A DNA stretch of 18,553 nucleotides, taken from CAVTND01 sp963735955. Lineage in GTDB: Bacteria > Pseudomonadota > Gammaproteobacteria > Burkholderiales > Burkholderiaceae_F. Position numbers and translations under genes: made by a program. The notes below the pieces were generated by a model, which did not search any database, had not been told where the DNA came from, and was given only the letters and a program-made list of their open reading frames with translations. Position 1 is the stretch's first letter. Each line of letters starts with the position of its first letter. This document shows positions 16,382-18,553 of this stretch, piece after piece. The DNA lies in assembly GCA_963735955.1 (NCBI GenBank), contig CAVTND010000022.1, forward strand, positions 1 through 18,553, written 5' to 3'.

Positions 16382-16399
16382 CGCGCCGGCCGCGGCGCG
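16382..16399 (-). terminator. GC-rich hairpin between dnaN and gyrB
   Basis: CGCGCC (16382-16387) pairs with GGCGCG (16394-16399) around a six-base loop, starting 14 bases after the dnaN stop. No T-run follows on the minus strand, so full termination is unlikely; it may attenuate read-through or stabilise mRNA ends between dnaN and gyrB. Confidence 0.3.
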
Positions 16400-16413
16400 T
16401 ACACCTCGAATAC

Positions 16414-17514
16414 CTAAATTCTCATCGGCATCACAACGTACCGGAACTTTTCGCTGTCGGGCATCGTGATCAGCGCGCTGCCGAGCGCATCACCCAGTGC
16501 AAAGCGCACCCGCTCGGTCTTCAGGTTGCCCAGCACATCGAGCAGATAGTTGACATTGAAGCCGATGTCTAGCCCGTCGCCCGCATACTCGACCTCGAGC
16601 TCTTCCTGCGCGTCTTCCTGATCGGCATTGGTCGACGTGATCTTCAGGCTGCCCGGGGCGAGCACCATGCGCACGCCCTTGAACTTGTCGGTGGTCAGAA
16701 TCGCCGCCCTCTGCATTGCATGCATCAGGTCCTCGCGCCCAAGGACGAAGACCTTGGTGTTCGCGGCCGGTATCACGCGCACGTAATCGGGGAACTTGCC
16801 CTCGACCAGCTTGGACACGAGCTCGATGTCAGCGAAGCCCAGCTTCACTTGATTGGCAGCCATCTGGACGCGCACGGCATCGTCCGTGTCGGGCAGCAGG
16901 CGCAGCAATTCGAGAATCGTCTTGCGCGGAATGATGGCCTCGATCTTCGAGGTGGCATCGTCCTTCGTGACTTCGGCCAGCGCGAGGCGATGCCCATCCG
17001 TAGCCACCGCGCGCACGGTCTTGCCGTCGACCACCAGCAACATTCCGTTCAGGTAGTAACGGATATCCTGCTGCGCCATCGAGAAATGCACCATGGCAAG
17101 CAGGTACTTCAGGGTTGCCGCGGGCAGGCTGAAGTCAGCGTTGAACTCGGACTCCGCAACCGTCGGAAATTCTTCGGCGGCCAGGGTTTGCAGGTTGAAG
17201 CGGCTCTTGCCGCTTGTCACCGTCAGCTTCTTGCTTGCAATCGACAATTGAACATCGGCCTCGGGCAGCGCACGCAGGATGTCCACCAGCTTGCGCGCGG
17301 CGATCGTGGTCGCCGCCACGTCCTTGCCGGTACCGATCAGCGCTGAAGTCTGGATCTGGATTTCAAGGTCGGTGGCCGTGAACGAAACACGTTCGCCATC
17401 CTTCCGCACCAGGATGTTGGCGAGGATCGGCAGGGTCTGCCGGCGTTCAACGATCCCGCTCACCACCTGCAATGGCTTGAGCAACGCATCACGGGATGCT
17501 TTGACGAGTTGCAT
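16414..17514 (-). CDS. dnaN: DNA polymerase III beta subunit (sliding clamp)
   Basis: This is the ring-forming processivity clamp that tethers polymerase III to DNA and serves as a docking hub for repair and initiation-control proteins. The length of 366 residues is the family norm and allows the three clamp domains. Recognisable parts are MQLVKASRDALLKPLQVVSG at the N-terminus, RQTLPILANILV, SGKSRFNLQTLAAEEFP, YYLNGMLL and VRAVATDGHRLAL in the middle, and the C-terminal YVVMPMRI that lines the partner-binding pocket. The ATG at 17514 is preceded by AGGA eight bases away. It sits between dnaA (232-base gap upstream) and gyrB, as in most betaproteobacteria. No frame problem is seen here, unlike dnaA. 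Confidence 0.97.
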   Translation of the reverse strand: MQLVKASRDALLKPLQVVSGIVERRQTLPILANILVRKDGERVSFTATDLEIQIQTSALIGTGKDVAATTIAARKLVDILRALPEADVQLSIASKKLTVTSGKSRFNLQTLAAEEFPTVAESEFNADFSLPAATLKYLLAMVHFSMAQQDIRYYLNGMLLVVDGKTVRAVATDGHRLALAEVTKDDATSKIEAIIPRKTILELLRLLPDTDDAVRVQMAANQVKLGFADIELVSKLVEGKFPDYVRVIPAANTKVFVLGREDLMHAMQRAAILTTDKFKGVRMVLAPGSLKITSTNADQEDAQEELEVEYAGDGLDIGFNVNYLLDVLGNLKTERVRFALGDALGSALITMPDSEKFRYVVMPMRI

Positions 17515-17617
17515 TTCTTATTTCCTGTTCATAGATAGGTAGTAGTAGGTCCGTGTTCAATCTGGGGACAAGCCCTGGTTTGCTTCCTGTATCAGCAACT
17601 TGCGTACACGTAAGCGA

Positions 17618-17718
17618 TGTGGACAGGCGACCTGTCCGCCTGTTGACGGCCGGTATGAAGGTCTAACAACTCAGCACCTTGTGGACTCCGGGCGGACTTT
17701 CGTCCACAGCTGTCCACA
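17618..17718. other. Candidate origin element: cluster of DnaA-box-like sites
   Basis: The 7-mer GTCCACA occurs four times in 101 bases of the dnaA-dnaN gap: at 17702-17708 and 17712-17718 on the plus strand, and as TGTGGAC at 17618-17624 and 17680-17686. A near-match, TGGGGACAA, lies at 17563-17571. The canonical DnaA box is TTATCCACA; the best sites here (CTGTCCACA at 17710-17718 and, on the minus strand, 17618-17626) differ at two positions. Position beside dnaA and clustering support DnaA binding, either as an origin or as autoregulation. No AT-rich unwinding region is obvious, so the active origin may lie on the other side of dnaA. Confidence 0.5.
17621..17637. repeat. Perfect inverted repeat in the dnaA-dnaN gap
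   Basis: GGACAGG (17621-17627) and CCTGTCC (17631-17637) form a perfect 7-base stem with a CGA loop. It overlaps one of the DnaA-box-like sites. There is no T-run on either side, so it is not a clear terminator. It could be a structure in the dnaN leader or a protein-binding palindrome. Confidence 0.5.
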
Positions 17719-17745
17719 GGCAGGACACAGGAGAACACTGCCACC

Positions 17746-18553
17746 TCAGCCCTTCAATGTCTGCTCGAGCACGTGCAGCGCATGGTTGAGTTCGGTGTTT
17801 TTGGCACGCTCGCCGCCGATCTTTCGCACGGCGTGCAGCACGGTTGTGTGATCGCGGCCGCCGAACTGCTCGCCGATCTCGGCGAGATTCTTCTCGTGGG
17901 TGCCGGCCAGGTACATGGCGACCTGGCGCGGCGCGCGGCGATCGCCGAGGGTCGCCGCTTGCTGTCTTCATGTCGGCGACCTTCGTCTTGCGGTCCAGTC
18001 CACCGCCACCGTCTTCTGAATCAGTCGATCGTGACCTGCCCGGTGGAGGCTGACAGCAGGTCCTGATCTGCTCCACGCGCGACGTCGACGGTGATCAGCG
18101 GCCATGGAACGAAGAGACGCCATGATCTTGCGCAGCGCCCCCTCAGTTCGCGACACGTTGGAGCGCAGATTCTGGCAATGAAGGATGCGACGTCTTCCTT
18201 CGATCGACGTCTCGCTTTCCGCTTTCTTCAAGGCCAGGATCGCCGACCCGCATCTCCAGTTCTGCGTCTTCGATCGCGACCGTCAGGCCGGAGGCAAAGC
18301 GGGACACCAAGCGATCCTCCATGTCCTTCAGTTCTTTCGGATAGGTGTCACAGGTGATGATGATCTGCTTGCGTCCAGCCACCAGGGCCTCGAACGCATA
18401 GAAGAACTCTTCCTGGGTGCGCGCCTTGCCGGAGAAAAACTGAATGTCGTCGATCAGCAGCAGATCGAGGGAGTGGTAATAGCGCTTGAAGTCGTCGAAT
18501 GCTTTGCGCTGGTAGGCACGCACCACATCGCTTACGTATTCCTCGGCTGTGGA
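17746..18553 (-). CDS. dnaA: Chromosomal replication initiator DnaA, 3' half, frame disrupted
   Basis: DnaA binds origin boxes and opens the DNA. The 5' half lies beyond the window. From the window edge to about 18245 the frame is clean AAA+ sequence: YVSDVVRAYQRKAFDDFKRY, Walker B LLLIDDIQFFSGK, ITCDTYPKEL, and DRLVSRFASGLTVAIEDAEL with the box VII arginine. Between about 18245 and 17945 the matching protein hops between all three frames (AILALKKAESE; ASFIA; QNLRSNV; EGALRKIMA; LITVDVAR; DLLSASTGQVTID; LIQKTVA), with at least six one-base gains or losses. From about 17945 the DNA-binding domain is clean again: PRQVAMYLAG, GGRDHTTVLHAVRKIG and a final ELNHALHVLEQTLKG. An essential gene is unlikely to be this damaged, so sequence error is the best explanation. 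Confidence 0.92.

Noticed and set aside
16282..16413. Missing recF between dnaN and gyrB as a possible deletion
   Set aside because: The dnaA-dnaN-gyrB order without recF is normal in Burkholderia and Ralstonia relatives, and the 132-base gap shows no recF remnant.

Overview
This is a GC-rich chromosomal segment of a Gram-negative bacterium, most likely a betaproteobacterium related to the Burkholderiales. The evidence is the replication-origin gene order dnaA-dnaN-gyrB with no recF between dnaN and gyrB, together with a DnaA C-terminus (ending VLEQTLKG) and a GyrB of the kind found in that group. No tRNA, rRNA, CRISPR array or insertion sequence was seen. No gap between genes exceeds about 260 bases.

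Left part (1-2824). The window opens inside a MAPEG-family membrane protein gene. A 244-residue protein of unknown function follows, anchored at both ends and carrying strongly patterned motifs. Convergent to it is a 572-residue protein with about nine membrane segments and a C-terminal cytosolic domain whose layout resembles TIR or related nucleotide-cleaving folds.

Middle part (3024-12118). Two tandem paralogous regulators of the LAL type (P-loop ATPase, helical repeats, C-terminal LuxR-type HTH) run rightward; the first is divergent from the TIR-like gene. Downstream, behind a leader holding a stem-loop, a TGGGTACT pair spaced 22 bases and a tandem CCATTCGAA repeat, lies a large lipoprotein gene. 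Its parts are a lipobox, a glycine linker, a ZU5-like domain, an unknown domain, Calx-beta, and seven delta-60 repeats that would make one seven-bladed propeller. The reading frame is broken twice (about 10244-10248 and 11626), and the second break restores the original frame.

Right part (12124-18553). Two small genes, the first a three-helix membrane protein, overlap by an ATGA junction; the second runs into an opposing secreted cupin gene. On the minus strand then come gyrB, dnaN and the 3' half of dnaA. The dnaA-dnaN gap carries four copies of GTCCACA within 101 bases, a candidate origin element. The dnaA sequence shows a dense cluster of small indels, most simply explained as sequence or assembly error.

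Working together: dnaA, dnaN and gyrB are the standard replication block. The two LAL regulators probably read closely similar DNA sites and are well placed to control the lipoprotein gene and the divergent TIR-like membrane gene, but that regulatory link is inferred from layout only.
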